Source: Sulfolobales archaeon (GTDB lineage Archaea; Thermoproteota; Thermoprotei_A; Sulfolobales; Desulfurococcaceae). Taken from it: a DNA stretch of 64,000 bases. The stretch lies in assembly GCA_025059075.1 (NCBI GenBank), contig JANXDZ010000002.1, forward strand, positions 124,001 to 188,000, read 5' to 3'. The translations under genes were made by a program, and so were the position numbers. The notes below the pieces were generated by a model. That model saw only the letters and a list, made by a program, of their open reading frames with translations. It was not told where the DNA came from and searched no databases. This document shows, in pieces, positions 9,386 through 19,014 of this stretch (positions are counted from its first letter, which is position 1; each line of letters opens with the position of its first letter).

Positions 9386-9934
9386 CTATGGTGGAGTGAG
9401 TGTTGTAGAAAGACGCTTCTGAGCTATTTCCTTTGCTTCCTTCAGTAGCTCCACGGCATTTTGAGAGGGCGCTAGTTGTATAAATGAAGGCTCAGGCCCG
9501 CCAAGATCTATTTCAGCTAATTCCTTTACATTTGCTTCAACTTCATGTATTGCTATAGCTAGTTCAGGGATCGTTGCTTCAGGCAGCTTCTTTAATTGTT
9601 CAACAATTTCTATTATATCCTTTAGCCCATCCTTTAATCTCCTCATCTCTATATTAGTCTCTAATGCTAGTATCACTTTCTCAACTACAAGAGCTATGGA
9701 GCTAACTCTATTCATCAATGCTTCGAGTCTAGAGGCTTCTTCAGTATATTTTCTCGCTAAAATAGTGTGATTCATTTCCTCTAGTTGAATAGCTCTCTCA
9801 AGTAAATACTGCCTCCTGCCTTCAATTCTAGACACCATGTTGTTAAGCCTTAAGTGCATGTGCTTCAGCGCAGTCAGTGTTTTAAAGGCTAGCTTTACTG
9901 GATCCCTTTTTTTACCGAAAACCAAGAGGTTCAC
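9386..9934 (-). CDS. ESCRT-III/Snf7-like protein (CdvB family)
   Basis: A 182-residue, almost wholly helical protein. The core has the Snf7/CdvB pattern: a basic first helix (LALKHMHLRLNNMVSRIEGR), a long helical hairpin (RRQYLLERAIQLEEMNH and KYTEEASRLEALMNRVSSIA) and the continuation LVVEKVILALETNIEMRRLK, as in crenarchaeal CdvB paralogues. CdvB proteins polymerise on membranes in division, vesicle release and repair. The C-terminus is a short Pro-containing tail; I cannot see the broken-winged-helix domain that binds CdvA in CdvB proper, so this is more likely a paralogue. No cdvA or cdvC is adjacent; the neighbour is aglB. Confidence 0.75.
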   Translation of the reverse strand: MNLLVFGKKRDPVKLAFKTLTALKHMHLRLNNMVSRIEGRRQYLLERAIQLEEMNHTILARKYTEEASRLEALMNRVSSIALVVEKVILALETNIEMRRLKDGLKDIIEIVEQLKKLPEATIPELAIAIHEVEANVKELAEIDLGGPEPSFIQLAPSQNAVELLKEAKEIAQKRLSTTLTPP

Positions 9935-10004
9935 CAGGAACTACTTTAGTGAAGTTAGTTTTAAAAAGAAAATATATGATAAACAATATGCTGTATAAAA
10001 CAAC

Positions 10005-12392
10005 TTAACTAATACTGCAAGAGAAATCCACCTTATAGATGAATACTACAGTGTATAGCTCAGGGTAGTCGTAGAATGGGCTAAACACAATTCTATAGGG
10101 CTTCACACACTCAGGCAAAGTATTGTTGTACTCCTCGAATCCTATGAACTTAAAGCTAGCGACATTTACTTGCTTAGAAATGCCTAATGGCTCAACATAT
10201 CTACTAATGCCATAGTCTAATCCAGCCTCAGATCCTGTATACCACAAGAATTGATAGCTAGTGTTCGTCTTATTTTCCTGAATATTTAAGTAGAGTATTC
10301 CATTAACCATCATTTTGTATATTAGTGGGAGAGAGTCAGGTTTATCAAATCTAGGCGAGATCACGTAGTTCACCCCTCCTTGAGTCGACAGCCTATATAA
10401 GTAGAGGTATTGATCTGGGTCTCTATTACCAATCCTAATCATCCAAATGCTCTTTGGTATATCTACTCTACCAGCCATGCCTAATCCCACCTGGCCGTGT
10501 AGTGGAAAAACGTATGTAACATTACCTTGCTTCACGAACTGAAATACATCGTAGACAATTACATAAGTTTCATCAAGTGGTGCATCAAGGTAGTTCCTCA
10601 GTATACTGACTACTTCTGAGCCATTAAAGCTCGTTAATGCTTTTGCTAATAACTCTATTTGAGTTCCATTAAGCGTAGAGCCATCGGCTAATGTTGCACG
10701 ACCAGTGTTTACTGTAACCCAGTAGCCGTAGTCCCACCACGTCACTATCAATGCTTTACTACTAGTATTTTGCACTATAAAGTCCAGGGCCTCGTACCAT
10801 GCGTCATTGCGACTCGGTATGCCAGTTCCAGCAACAAACATCGATGGATACGCCATTCTGTGAGCGGAGAAGTGGTGTGTTGTAGCATAAGTTAGTGGAA
10901 TAGCTATGATTGCTATAAGCGTAGAGGTTAACGCGATCTTACTCCAAGAAATCCTCTTAACAAGGGTTACTGAAGACCTCTTTTTCTTAACTCTAAGTCT
11001 CTGGGGAATGGATGCAGATATCAATGCCCCAATTATTATGCCTATGTTTATTACAGCAAATGTTGCAGCTAGAGTACTGAAGTAAGCTACATTTATATAG
11101 GCATAGATCGCTATAACTGTTAATATAAAGATCACTATGTGATCAGCTCTCCCCTTCACAAGAATGTATATAGATCCAATGATTGTAACAACTATGCCTA
11201 AGTAACCCCACGCCTCACTAAATATTTCTCCAACGCCTGGCTGATGCTCTCCTACGCTTTCAACAAGAGGACCTACATTGATCAACCCCCTTAGTGGTGG
11301 AGGAGTTAGCGCTAAGAGAGTCCTACCACCTATAGTAGTCCTACCTGTAAACACTAAGTATGCTGTAACTAATCCAATTACTAATAGGAGCAGCATGTAT
11401 CTACGCTTATTTAAAATCCTTTTACTTAAGCCATAAACGTAAATCATTGGAAGAATATAGGATGCTATAGCCATAGTTCCTGTACCAGTGAGCTTGAACT
11501 CAGGATAGAAGCCTAGTGAAACTAAGTTTGAGAGAGCTGGAGCTGAAATAACTAAGCTAGTTATGCTTACAGCAATGTTGAGCAATAGGAATTTTAATGT
11601 AGGCTTATCACGCGAAAAGATCGGGTAAACAGCTATAGCTAGCGGGAATGCTGCAAAAACATATTGAAATCCCCCCCAATACCAACCTATAACACCCATC
11701 GATGCCCCTGTAAGAATAGCGTAAAACATTGCTTTCTTAAAATCGGACTTAAATGCCTTCACTAATCTAGAGTAAAACAGTAGTGAGAGCAATATGAAAG
11801 CTATTCCAGCACCTGTTTTCTCCACAAATGTAACCATAGTCCTATCCACAGTTGACGGCAAGGTAACGTATGCAAATACTGATGCTAAAGCAGCTAAGTC
11901 ATTGCCATCAGTTAGTTCCTTAACTAAAAAGTATAGCACTATCATAGTCACTATAGCGTAAATTAATGGCTGTAGGGACATCCACTCCTTTAATGAAAGA
12001 CCAAGTACTCCTGCAATTGGGTAAGTAAGTGCTGCTACAGCATTAAGACCGAAGAACGATGACGAAGTGAAATCTCTACCCCATGGATAGTAAAAGACCT
12101 TGACTACTTGGCCAAACTCAGGATCGCTTGGAGTAAGCCTCCACCAGCTTAAAACCCCGTGTTCGTAAATAAACTTAGTTGTCCAATACTCTATCCAAGG
12201 ATCGTTCTCGTGGAGTTCAAGTGCATAGCTAAGTCCATATCTTTCAATTACTCCAAGAGTTGGCGCAAGTCTTAGGTAAATGCCTAAGGCCATCAGGGCG
12301 ATCAGTATCGATATCTTTATAATATTCTTAACCCTTGGCACGCTCATAAACTTAATGGCTCCACTAATCACGGAGAGCGACATTCTTCCCAC
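10005..12392 (-). CDS. aglB: Dolichyl-phosphooligosaccharide-protein glycotransferase (AglB/STT3)
   Basis: Oligosaccharyltransferase catalytic subunit transferring a lipid-linked glycan to Asn in N-x-S/T sequons on the outer membrane face. About 12-13 hydrophobic segments fill residues 20-510. The first metal-binding acidic motif is D64 in ENDPWIEYW, the SVGEHQ loop (379-384) corresponds to the SVSE/TIXE motif, and the sequon-binding WWDYGYW motif lies at 552-558 in the C-terminal soluble domain. At 795 residues it has normal size for a crenarchaeal AglB. It is probably transcribed alone or with the ESCRT-III-like gene 70 bp downstream. Confidence 0.95.
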   Translation of the reverse strand: MGRMSLSVISGAIKFMSVPRVKNIIKISILIALMALGIYLRLAPTLGVIERYGLSYALELHENDPWIEYWTTKFIYEHGVLSWWRLTPSDPEFGQVVKVFYYPWGRDFTSSSFFGLNAVAALTYPIAGVLGLSLKEWMSLQPLIYAIVTMIVLYFLVKELTDGNDLAALASVFAYVTLPSTVDRTMVTFVEKTGAGIAFILLSLLFYSRLVKAFKSDFKKAMFYAILTGASMGVIGWYWGGFQYVFAAFPLAIAVYPIFSRDKPTLKFLLLNIAVSITSLVISAPALSNLVSLGFYPEFKLTGTGTMAIASYILPMIYVYGLSKRILNKRRYMLLLLVIGLVTAYLVFTGRTTIGGRTLLALTPPPLRGLINVGPLVESVGEHQPGVGEIFSEAWGYLGIVVTIIGSIYILVKGRADHIVIFILTVIAIYAYINVAYFSTLAATFAVINIGIIIGALISASIPQRLRVKKKRSSVTLVKRISWSKIALTSTLIAIIAIPLTYATTHHFSAHRMAYPSMFVAGTGIPSRNDAWYEALDFIVQNTSSKALIVTWWDYGYWVTVNTGRATLADGSTLNGTQIELLAKALTSFNGSEVVSILRNYLDAPLDETYVIVYDVFQFVKQGNVTYVFPLHGQVGLGMAGRVDIPKSIWMIRIGNRDPDQYLYLYRLSTQGGVNYVISPRFDKPDSLPLIYKMMVNGILYLNIQENKTNTSYQFLWYTGSEAGLDYGISRYVEPLGISKQVNVASFKFIGFEEYNNTLPECVKPYRIVFSPFYDYPELYTVVFIYKVDFSCSIS

Positions 12393-12461
12393 ATTCCTAA
12401 GCTATCAGTATATGGAGTAAGAGTTATTAAAAGCCTTTTTAACTCACTTAGTTCTATACTG

Positions 12462-13403
12462 CTATGGGATTATTAATGAGAGAAGGGCTTTCTGTAAATG
12501 AAGCCTGTTTTCAGCTTGATCCCACACTACGCTCCACACTCCATCGATAACTTCATCAGTTACTTCCACTCCCCTATGCGCTGGTAAGCAATGCATGAAT
12601 ATAGCGTTTGGCTTTGCATAACGCATTAACTTAGAATCCACCCTGAATCCAGCGAAATCCCTCAGCCTCTTTTCAGCTTCAGCCTCCATGCCCATGCTGA
12701 TCCATACGTCAGTATACACTACGTCAGCTCCCTTAACTGCCTCTACTGGATCGTTAATTATTTCAGCATAGCCACCGGTCTCCTTAGAGATCTCCATGTA
12801 TAGATCCATTATTCGCTCAACGGGTTCATAGCCCTTTGGACACGCTATAGTTATTCCACCGCCAAGGATTATCAGCCCTAGTAATAGGCTGTGTGCAACA
12901 TTGCTCCCTCCATCTCCTACAAAGACTATCTTGAGTTTCCTTGGATCCCCCTTTTTCTCCATTATTGTAAATATATCTGATAGTGCTTGAACTGGGTGGA
13001 GTAAGTTGCTGAGTCCATTTATCACAGGCTTATCGCTATACTTAGCTAATTCCTCTAACTTCTCATGTTCATATACTCTAGCTACAATGCCATCTACGTA
13101 CCTAGCTAGAGTTCTAGCGGTATCACTTATTGTTTCGCCTCTAGCTAACTGCAGCTCTCTCCAGCTTAAGTATATTGCATGTCCTCCAAGCTGCTTCATA
13201 GCTACTTCAAAGCTAACTCTAGTTCTAGTGCTAGGTTTCTCAAATATCATTGCTAGAATTCTTCCAGTAAGAACAGGGATTATTCTTTCACCAGAATAAA
13301 ACCTCTCTTTAATTAACCTAGCTGTATTTATGATGAATAACAATTCCTCTGCACTGTAGTCAGCTAGAGAAAGAAAGTCTCTTCCTTTAAGACTAGACAC
13401 CAT
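12462..13403 (-). CDS. argF: Ornithine carbamoyltransferase
   Basis: Catalyses carbamoyl phosphate + ornithine to citrulline in arginine metabolism. The carbamoyl-phosphate motif is STRTR (residues 58-62), the HPVQALSD motif is present in the middle, and the ornithine-loop HCLPAHRG is near the C-terminus. At 313 residues it is full length. The ATG at 13403 is preceded by GGTGG. It is divergent from the PadR gene; a symmetric AATTTATAAATT near 13459-13470 could act as TATA box for this gene. Confidence 0.95.
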   Translation of the reverse strand: MVSSLKGRDFLSLADYSAEELLFIINTARLIKERFYSGERIIPVLTGRILAMIFEKPSTRTRVSFEVAMKQLGGHAIYLSWRELQLARGETISDTARTLARYVDGIVARVYEHEKLEELAKYSDKPVINGLSNLLHPVQALSDIFTIMEKKGDPRKLKIVFVGDGGSNVAHSLLLGLIILGGGITIACPKGYEPVERIMDLYMEISKETGGYAEIINDPVEAVKGADVVYTDVWISMGMEAEAEKRLRDFAGFRVDSKLMRYAKPNAIFMHCLPAHRGVEVTDEVIDGVWSVVWDQAENRLHLQKALLSLIIP

Positions 13404-13561
13404 GCTTCCACCAGCTTACTACTAAGCAATGCTTCAACAATGGTAATAGGCTGTAGAGAATTTATAAATTTAGAGGAACTACACTTTACGTAGCTCAGTG
13501 CCTCAATAGATTAAAGACATCTTGTAACCAGTACTTGGTTCCAGTAGGAAGTGATAGAGCT

Positions 13562-13870
13562 ATGAGCAAAGCCCTTGAAAGGCTTAGGAGAAGCACTACA
13601 GTGGGGAATTTATGGATGTACATAATCAAGGTACTATTAGATAGCGGCCCTCTTAAAGCATATGACATAAGGAAGAAGCTCGTCGAGATCTATGGATTAA
13701 AGCCGGCTACAGTCACAGTATACTCAGTGATATACAGAATGACTAGAGAGGGGCTACTTAAAAAAACCAATGAGCCTGAGACAAGGTATGAAGTAACCAG
13801 TAGAGGAGTTAAATGTCTAGAGAAAGCAGTAGAATTACTTAAGGAATTAGTTGAGAAACTCAGTCATTAG
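13562..13870 (+). CDS. PadR-family winged-helix transcriptional regulator
   Basis: A small winged-helix protein of about 102 residues: LKAYDIRKKLVEIYGLKPAT is the HTH, SVIYRMTREGLLKK the recognition helix and wing, YEVTSRGVKCLEKA the wing/dimer-helix transition, ending in a helix for dimerisation. This layout is PadR. Start: ATG at 13562 is preceded by a GGAAGTGA site; the longest ORF begins at TTG 13535. It is divergent from argF and could regulate it (inference). Its 3' end overlaps the convergent NAD(P)HX repair gene by 11 bp. Confidence 0.8.
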   Translation: MSKALERLRRSTTVGNLWMYIIKVLLDSGPLKAYDIRKKLVEIYGLKPATVTVYSVIYRMTREGLLKKTNEPETRYEVTSRGVKCLEKAVELLKELVEKLSH

Positions 13871-15407
13871 ATTTAAATGTAATGTTATATGTCCTTAAGT
13901 GTACTTCAAGGACTTCATTAATTACACGTGGCAATATATTCACTATTTTCGTTGGCAGAGGGTTTTCGCCAAAAACTCTTAAAAGGTAATCTCCAGCTAA
14001 TCCATTTAAGTAGGCTGCTATTGATGCAGACATATATGGATCACCTGTATATGCATAAACAGCGCCGACAATTCCAGCAAGTACGTCTCCAGTACCTCCA
14101 ACAGTCATACCTGGGTTTCCAGTTCTATTAAATCTATACTCATCTCCATGAGCAATAATGTCTATGGGGGCTTTGAGAAGCACTGTTGATTCAAGGACTT
14201 TACTTGCATCGACGACATAGCGATAGTCAACGTAGGGATTTTCAGCTAATTCTACTCCTGTGAGAGCTTTGAATTCACCTCTATGAGGAGTAATTACCGC
14301 TCTCCAAGATAGCTTAGTAACGCCATACCTCAGTGTCCTTAAGGCGTCGGCGTCTATAACTAGTGGAGTTTTCCTGGCAACAGCCCATTCAATGAACTTC
14401 TCGGCAAACTCCATTGGTTCAGGTTCTCTGCTGAGTCCATTGCCAAACACTATTACGTGTGGCTTAAATAACTCATAGTACTTGGACACTAGTTCAACGC
14501 TCCCCGCACTAAAGGAATTGCCGGGGACTCCAAGCACTATTAGTTCCTCAGAATAGCCTGAGACTACAGGCTTAATGGCTTCAGGAACGACTATGAATGC
14601 TAAGTCTGCTCCAGAAGCTAGTGCAGCTTCTCCTACGAGAGCTGGTGCCCCAGTGTAGTACTTTGATCCACCAACTACCATTACTTTTCCACCCATCCCC
14701 TTATGAGCTGTAGGAGGCTTTACGGGCCTACCATAGATCACATCGCCTGGGCCAACATATAATTTAGCTTCAATAGGTATACCTATATTAGCTACAACTA
14801 TTTCTCCAACGAGCTCAGGCCTCTTCAATAAGCCGGGTTTCAAATCATGCATTGTTACAGTAACGTCGGCTTTAAACGCTACTCCATGAACTTCCCCAGT
14901 ATCTGGATCGAGGCCTGTTGGAGTATCTATAGCTACTTTAAGTATTGCATTAACTCCATTTGATGCCTCCACGAGGCGTTTAATGGGATCCCTTAATACG
15001 CCTTTAACTCCTGTTCCAAGAAGAGCGTCTACAATTATTGAAGCTCCATTAATTGGCTCAGGATCCCCTGGATTATGAATGGTTATTGAAGGTAGTCTAG
15101 CTACAATATCCATGTTATACTTGGTGTCTGGATGCTCTAATTCCCTCGGTGAGTGACTTGGAATAACTTCAACTATGTAGCCATAGCTCGCGAGGTATCT
15201 TGCTGCAACAAGGCCATCTCCACCGTTCCCCCCTTTTCCAACAAGTATTGCTACCCTTAGATCTCTGCTTGGCTTAACCTTTAAAGCCACTAAGTCAGCT
15301 ACGCTCTTGCCTGCTGCCTCCATGAGCATTCTAGTAGGTATCCCTAATCCAACTGAATTAACTTCAAGAATTCTCATCTCCCTTGTAGTAATCAATTTCA
15401 ACACCAT
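13860..15407 (-). CDS. nnr: Bifunctional NAD(P)H-hydrate epimerase / ADP-dependent NAD(P)H-hydrate dehydratase
   Basis: Repairs hydrated NAD(P)H, which forms spontaneously and fastest at high temperature. Residues about 1-215 are the YjeF_N epimerase domain, with the GKGGNGGDGL nucleotide loop and DALLGTGVKG. Residues about 225-505 are the ribokinase-like dehydratase domain, with VMVVGGSKYYTGAP, DADALR and the NPGMTVGGTGDVLAG motif holding the catalytic aspartate. The fused order and length of 515 residues are standard for prokaryotic Nnr. The gene is monocistronic and divergent from sufS with only about 40-75 bp between starts. Confidence 0.95.
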   Translation of the reverse strand: MVLKLITTREMRILEVNSVGLGIPTRMLMEAAGKSVADLVALKVKPSRDLRVAILVGKGGNGGDGLVAARYLASYGYIVEVIPSHSPRELEHPDTKYNMDIVARLPSITIHNPGDPEPINGASIIVDALLGTGVKGVLRDPIKRLVEASNGVNAILKVAIDTPTGLDPDTGEVHGVAFKADVTVTMHDLKPGLLKRPELVGEIVVANIGIPIEAKLYVGPGDVIYGRPVKPPTAHKGMGGKVMVVGGSKYYTGAPALVGEAALASGADLAFIVVPEAIKPVVSGYSEELIVLGVPGNSFSAGSVELVSKYYELFKPHVIVFGNGLSREPEPMEFAEKFIEWAVARKTPLVIDADALRTLRYGVTKLSWRAVITPHRGEFKALTGVELAENPYVDYRYVVDASKVLESTVLLKAPIDIIAHGDEYRFNRTGNPGMTVGGTGDVLAGIVGAVYAYTGDPYMSASIAAYLNGLAGDYLLRVFGENPLPTKIVNILPRVINEVLEVHLRTYNITFKSND

Positions 15408-15484
15408 TTACTGATTATATAGATGAGGATTTAATACCTTATTAGTGAATGAGTACTATTAAACGAGCTCTGGAGGCGGTGTTA

Positions 15485-16780
15485 TTGCTAGATCCTTATG
15501 AAATCAGGAAGGACTTCCCAATACTTGATAGAGTAATTAATGGAAGGAGGATCGTTTACTTAGATAATGCAGCAACAAGTCAGAAGCCTACCCAAGTCAT
15601 AAACGCCATCGTTGAGTTCTACACTAAGTACAATGCAAACATACATAGAGGCCTCCATACATTAAGCCAGGAGGCGAGCCAACTATATGAGGAGGCTCAC
15701 GAAGTTGTTGCAAAGTTCATTAATGCATACTCATGGGATGAAGTAATATTTACTTCAAATACAACTGATTCAATAAACCTAGTGGCTTACTCATGGGGTC
15801 TTTCAAACATTAGTGAAGGAGATAGAATAGTGCTTACAATAATGGATCATCACAGCAACATGCTCCCATGGAGACGTATAGCAGAAATGAAGGGCGCTGA
15901 AGTAGTTTATGTAGATATAACTAATGATGGCTACTTAAAGTACGACATGTTCAAGGAATTAATAAATGAAAGAACAAGAGTAGTCGCCATACCGGGCATG
16001 AGTAATGTTCTTGGAACAATAGTTGAGCCAGAGGCAATTAGGGAAGTAGCTAGGCTAGCCCATGAAGTAAGCGCAATAGTAGTACTCGATGGAGCTCAAA
16101 GCGTGCCACATACACCAACTAACGTAAGAGAACTTGACGTAGACTTTTTAGCATTTAGTGGACATAAAATGCTTGGCCCCACTGGAATAGGAGTTCTATG
16201 GGGTAGGAGAGAGATACTTAATGAAATGCCTTTATTTAAGACAGGTGGAGACACTGTTAAGGACGTAACTATTGAAGAAGTCATATGGCATGACTTACCG
16301 TGGAGATTTGAAGCAGGCACTCCTCCAATAGCGGAAGGAGTTGGATTAGCTGAAGCAGTAAAGTACTTGACTAAGATCGGTATGATTAATGTGAGAATGC
16401 ATGAAGAGAGACTAACTGAGTACACAGTTAAGAGGTTTAGTGAGGAATTACAGAACTCTATTGAGTTATATGGCCCCAGAGACTCTGCACATAGAGGTGG
16501 AGTAATACCCTTCAACATTAAAGGCATTAACCATCACATAGTTGGACTAGCTCTTGACGAACTCTACGCTATAGCAGTAAGAACAGGCATGCACTGTGCC
16601 CATCCCTTGCATTATAGGCTTGGATTAAAGGGCACCGTTAGAGCTAGCTACTACATTTATAACACTATTGAAGAAGTTGATTACTTAGTTGAAGCCCTCA
16701 AGACTATAGTGGAAATGAAGGAGCAAGTAAAAGCAACTTATGAAGGCGTTATTCCAGGAACAGTTTGTCCAACTGGCTAA
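15485..16780 (+). CDS. sufS: Cysteine desulfurase, SufS type
   Basis: PLP-dependent enzyme releasing sulfur from cysteine for Fe-S cluster assembly. The PLP lysine is in SGHKMLGPTG, the early DNAATSQKP and DHHSNMLPW motifs bind cofactor, and the catalytic cysteine is in RTGMHCAHP near the C-terminus. Start: TTG at 15485 is chosen because GGAGGCGGTG lies just upstream and the protein then opens with LDPYEIRKDFPIL like other SufS proteins; the longest ORF starts at ATG 15449. No sufBCD or sufU is adjacent. Confidence 0.92.
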   Translation: MLDPYEIRKDFPILDRVINGRRIVYLDNAATSQKPTQVINAIVEFYTKYNANIHRGLHTLSQEASQLYEEAHEVVAKFINAYSWDEVIFTSNTTDSINLVAYSWGLSNISEGDRIVLTIMDHHSNMLPWRRIAEMKGAEVVYVDITNDGYLKYDMFKELINERTRVVAIPGMSNVLGTIVEPEAIREVARLAHEVSAIVVLDGAQSVPHTPTNVRELDVDFLAFSGHKMLGPTGIGVLWGRREILNEMPLFKTGGDTVKDVTIEEVIWHDLPWRFEAGTPPIAEGVGLAEAVKYLTKIGMINVRMHEERLTEYTVKRFSEELQNSIELYGPRDSAHRGGVIPFNIKGINHHIVGLALDELYAIAVRTGMHCAHPLHYRLGLKGTVRASYYIYNTIEEVDYLVEALKTIVEMKEQVKATYEGVIPGTVCPTG

Positions 16781-16855
16781 AGGAATACACAGCCTTTAAA
16801 GGCGATCGTGTGGATACTGCATTAAGTTCTTCACAACTCTAAAATTAATGCAAAA

Positions 16856-16896
16856 GTCTATAGCATGAGATCTTTACTTAACAACATGCTAAAGAC
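16856..16896. repeat. Imperfect inverted repeat upstream of the DUF47 gene
   Basis: GTCTATAGCATG at 16856-16867 faces CATGCTAAAGAC at 16885-16896. Eleven of twelve positions pair (one A-A mismatch) around a 17-nt loop. It lies between the sufS stop and the TATA-like ATTTAAATA at about 16918-16926. It could be the sufS terminator, an operator, or a structured leader; the position does not discriminate. Confidence 0.45.
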
Positions 16897-16961
16897 TCTA
16901 GATCATTATGATTCATCAATTTAAATACTCCACACTTAATCCTATCCTATTAGTGGTCTCT

Positions 16962-17633
16962 GTGTGGTATGAAGATTTTAAAAACCTCTTCAATAAGTAC
17001 CTTGAGCTCGTAGTTGATTGCATAAGCGAGTTTAGGGATTCTATCAATGACTTTGAGAGAATGGCTCTTAGTGATGCTAGAAGAAGGCTGAGCAAATCTA
17101 TGGGGAAAGAGAAGGCTGCTGATGAATATAGAAGGAGAATAATGAGCTTACTTGAAGCAGCTGAAATACCTCCTACTTATAAAGAGGACGTTTCACACTT
17201 AGTCAAGAGGCTAGAGCTTATAGCTGATGGAGTAAAGGAAGCTGCAAGTACTCTCACAATAATACCTTACCTAGAGATACCGAGCCCCTTGAGGAAGAAC
17301 TACGTGAGGATGATTGATAAAGTGTATGAAGCCGCTAAAAAAGCTTCTGAAGCTGTGAAAGCCCTCCTAGACTTAGATTATGATAAGGCATTTAAGCTAT
17401 CTGACGACGTAGAAAGACTTGAGGAAGATGCAGATATGATAACTGTGGAAACTAAGACCATGTTAGTTGATCTTAGTGATAAAGTAAAGCCCGTTGGCTT
17501 ATTAATAATCCTCTTTGACTTACTCAACTACTTAGAATCAGCTGCAAATGCCTGTGAAGATGCAGCAGATGCTGTAAGAGCACTCATAGTTGAGTATAAA
17601 TCGCACTTCATTCAAGTAGTGGCAAAGGCTTGA
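16962..17633 (+). CDS. DUF47 (PhoU-like) phosphate transport accessory protein
   Basis: A helical protein of the DUF47/TIGR00153 family, distant from PhoU, found next to PiT transporters and thought to control them. The E/D-rich blocks FEDDVERLEEDADMI-like (DDVERLEEDADMITVETK) and SAANACEDAADAVRAL are the metal-binding PhoU-type helices. Start: GTG at 16962 gives the usual N-terminus WYEDFKNLF, sits behind AGTGGT, and is about 40 nt from the TATA-like element at 16919; the longest ORF begins at ATG 16908, upstream of that promoter. It converges on and overlaps the PiT gene by 22 bp. Confidence 0.85.
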   Translation: MWYEDFKNLFNKYLELVVDCISEFRDSINDFERMALSDARRRLSKSMGKEKAADEYRRRIMSLLEAAEIPPTYKEDVSHLVKRLELIADGVKEAASTLTIIPYLEIPSPLRKNYVRMIDKVYEAAKKASEAVKALLDLDYDKAFKLSDDVERLEEDADMITVETKTMLVDLSDKVKPVGLLIILFDLLNYLESAANACEDAADAVRALIVEYKSHFIQVVAKA

Positions 17634-18820
17634 AGTACATAGGAGATGCATATGGATAATGAAGCTACTACTGGAATAGTTAAGTACCATACAGCAAATA
17701 TTTTGCCCAATAGTCTGTAGTCAACGTACTTCAATCCCCTGGCAAGACCAACTCCCATTACTCCTCCAACTATGCATGCACTAGTTGAAACAGGTATACC
17801 TAGTTTAACAAACATCATAATAGCTATAGAAGCAGCGTATTGCGCTAAGAAACCCGTCTCTGGTGTAAGCAGAGTTATTTTAGCGCCGATTGTTTCAACA
17901 ACTGTATACCCCCACATTATTACGCCTAGAGAGATGCCTATGCCCGATATAAGTAGCGCAAGCATCAGTAATTCTCTACTATTAGTAAACCATGAGCCGG
18001 ATGCATGCATTATGATGAAAAGAGGTCCAGCTGCATTTGCAGCATCATGTGCTCCATGACTAAATGCCATTGCTATAGAAGCATATAACAGGAGTTCTCT
18101 AAAAATAGCTTTATTCACGTTCCCCCCCTCTACGGAGGCCCTTTTCTTAATTAAGCGTAAGTGGAGGGGTGTGATTAGAGCAAGCGGTGTAGCTAGCGGC
18201 AGTGCCGTTGATAGAATAAGTGAGCCTCCCTCACTAATTGCTGCAAACAGAGGAATCATCATTGCAGCTAACAGTGTGTAGAGAAAAAGATCGGCTGTAA
18301 TTAAAGTAAGTTTACTTGAACGTTCTATAGAAGCTCTTAAAACGACTTTCTGCGCTATAAAGGCTATTGAAGCGCTTATGAATGGTGCAAGAATCCACGA
18401 CACAAGGATCTTCAATATAATGGGCCAGTTCACATTCTGAACACCGAACCTCATGAGGCTAAATCCAACTACTCCAGCAACTATGGATTGACTAATGCTT
18501 ATTGGAATCTTCAATATAGTTGATGTTAAGCCCCACAGTGTTGCAGCTATGATAGCTGAGGCCATGCCTATTAAAGCCCATTTGTCATCGGCGTTCTCAA
18601 ACTTCATTATATCCCTTGTTAAAGTCATTGATATAAGTGAACCACAAAGTATTGCTCCCAATAGTTCAGCCAAAGATCCATAGAATAGCGCCTTCTTTAA
18701 TTCAATAGCTTTAGAACCAACTACTGCTCCAATGGAGTTAGCAGCATTATTAGCTCCATTAATCCACGCTACGGCGAATGCAGCTACGAAGCTTATAATT
18801 AATATGGATAAATTAGTCAT
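17612..18820 (-). CDS. pit: Inorganic phosphate transporter, PiT family
   Basis: A 402-residue integral membrane protein with two copies of the PiT signature: GANNAANSIGAVVGSKAI at residues 22-39 and SHGAHDAANAAGPL near residue 255, each in a hydrophobic half separated by a short basic loop (RLIKKRASVEGG). It would import phosphate with a cation. The adjoining convergent DUF47 gene supports phosphate as substrate. A TATA-like ATATATATAC lies about 30 nt upstream on the reverse strand. Confidence 0.93.
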   Translation of the reverse strand: MTNLSILIISFVAAFAVAWINGANNAANSIGAVVGSKAIELKKALFYGSLAELLGAILCGSLISMTLTRDIMKFENADDKWALIGMASAIIAATLWGLTSTILKIPISISQSIVAGVVGFSLMRFGVQNVNWPIILKILVSWILAPFISASIAFIAQKVVLRASIERSSKLTLITADLFLYTLLAAMMIPLFAAISEGGSLILSTALPLATPLALITPLHLRLIKKRASVEGGNVNKAIFRELLLYASIAMAFSHGAHDAANAAGPLFIIMHASGSWFTNSRELLMLALLISGIGISLGVIMWGYTVVETIGAKITLLTPETGFLAQYAASIAIMMFVKLGIPVSTSACIVGGVMGVGLARGLKYVDYRLLGKIFAVWYLTIPVVASLSICISYVLQAFATT

Positions 18821-18946
18821 AGTTGATCATCTGCATCACATAGAGTATGTATATATATGTATTCTATTACAGCTTTAGGTAAGGAGTACCTTATAATAAA
18901 CAGGTATATAAACGTTTAGTAATTCAGCATCTATATTGAATTAAGC

Positions 18947-19006
18947 AGTTTTCCGCAGCTCTAAGGGAGTTTTAACTTATTGCTGAGGGGTATTGCTGGA
19001 AAACTC
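18947..19006. repeat. Inverted repeat between the dUTPase-family gene and pit, with alternative pairing
   Basis: AGTTTTCC at 18947-18954 pairs with GGAAAACT at 18998-19005 and is extended by AGC/GCT. The same right arm can instead pair as AAAACTC (19000-19006) with GAGTTTT at 18967-18973. It sits 10 bp past the stop of the reverse-strand gene at 19015, where a terminator or processing element is expected. Confidence 0.4.
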
Positions 19007-19014
19007 TTTTAAGC

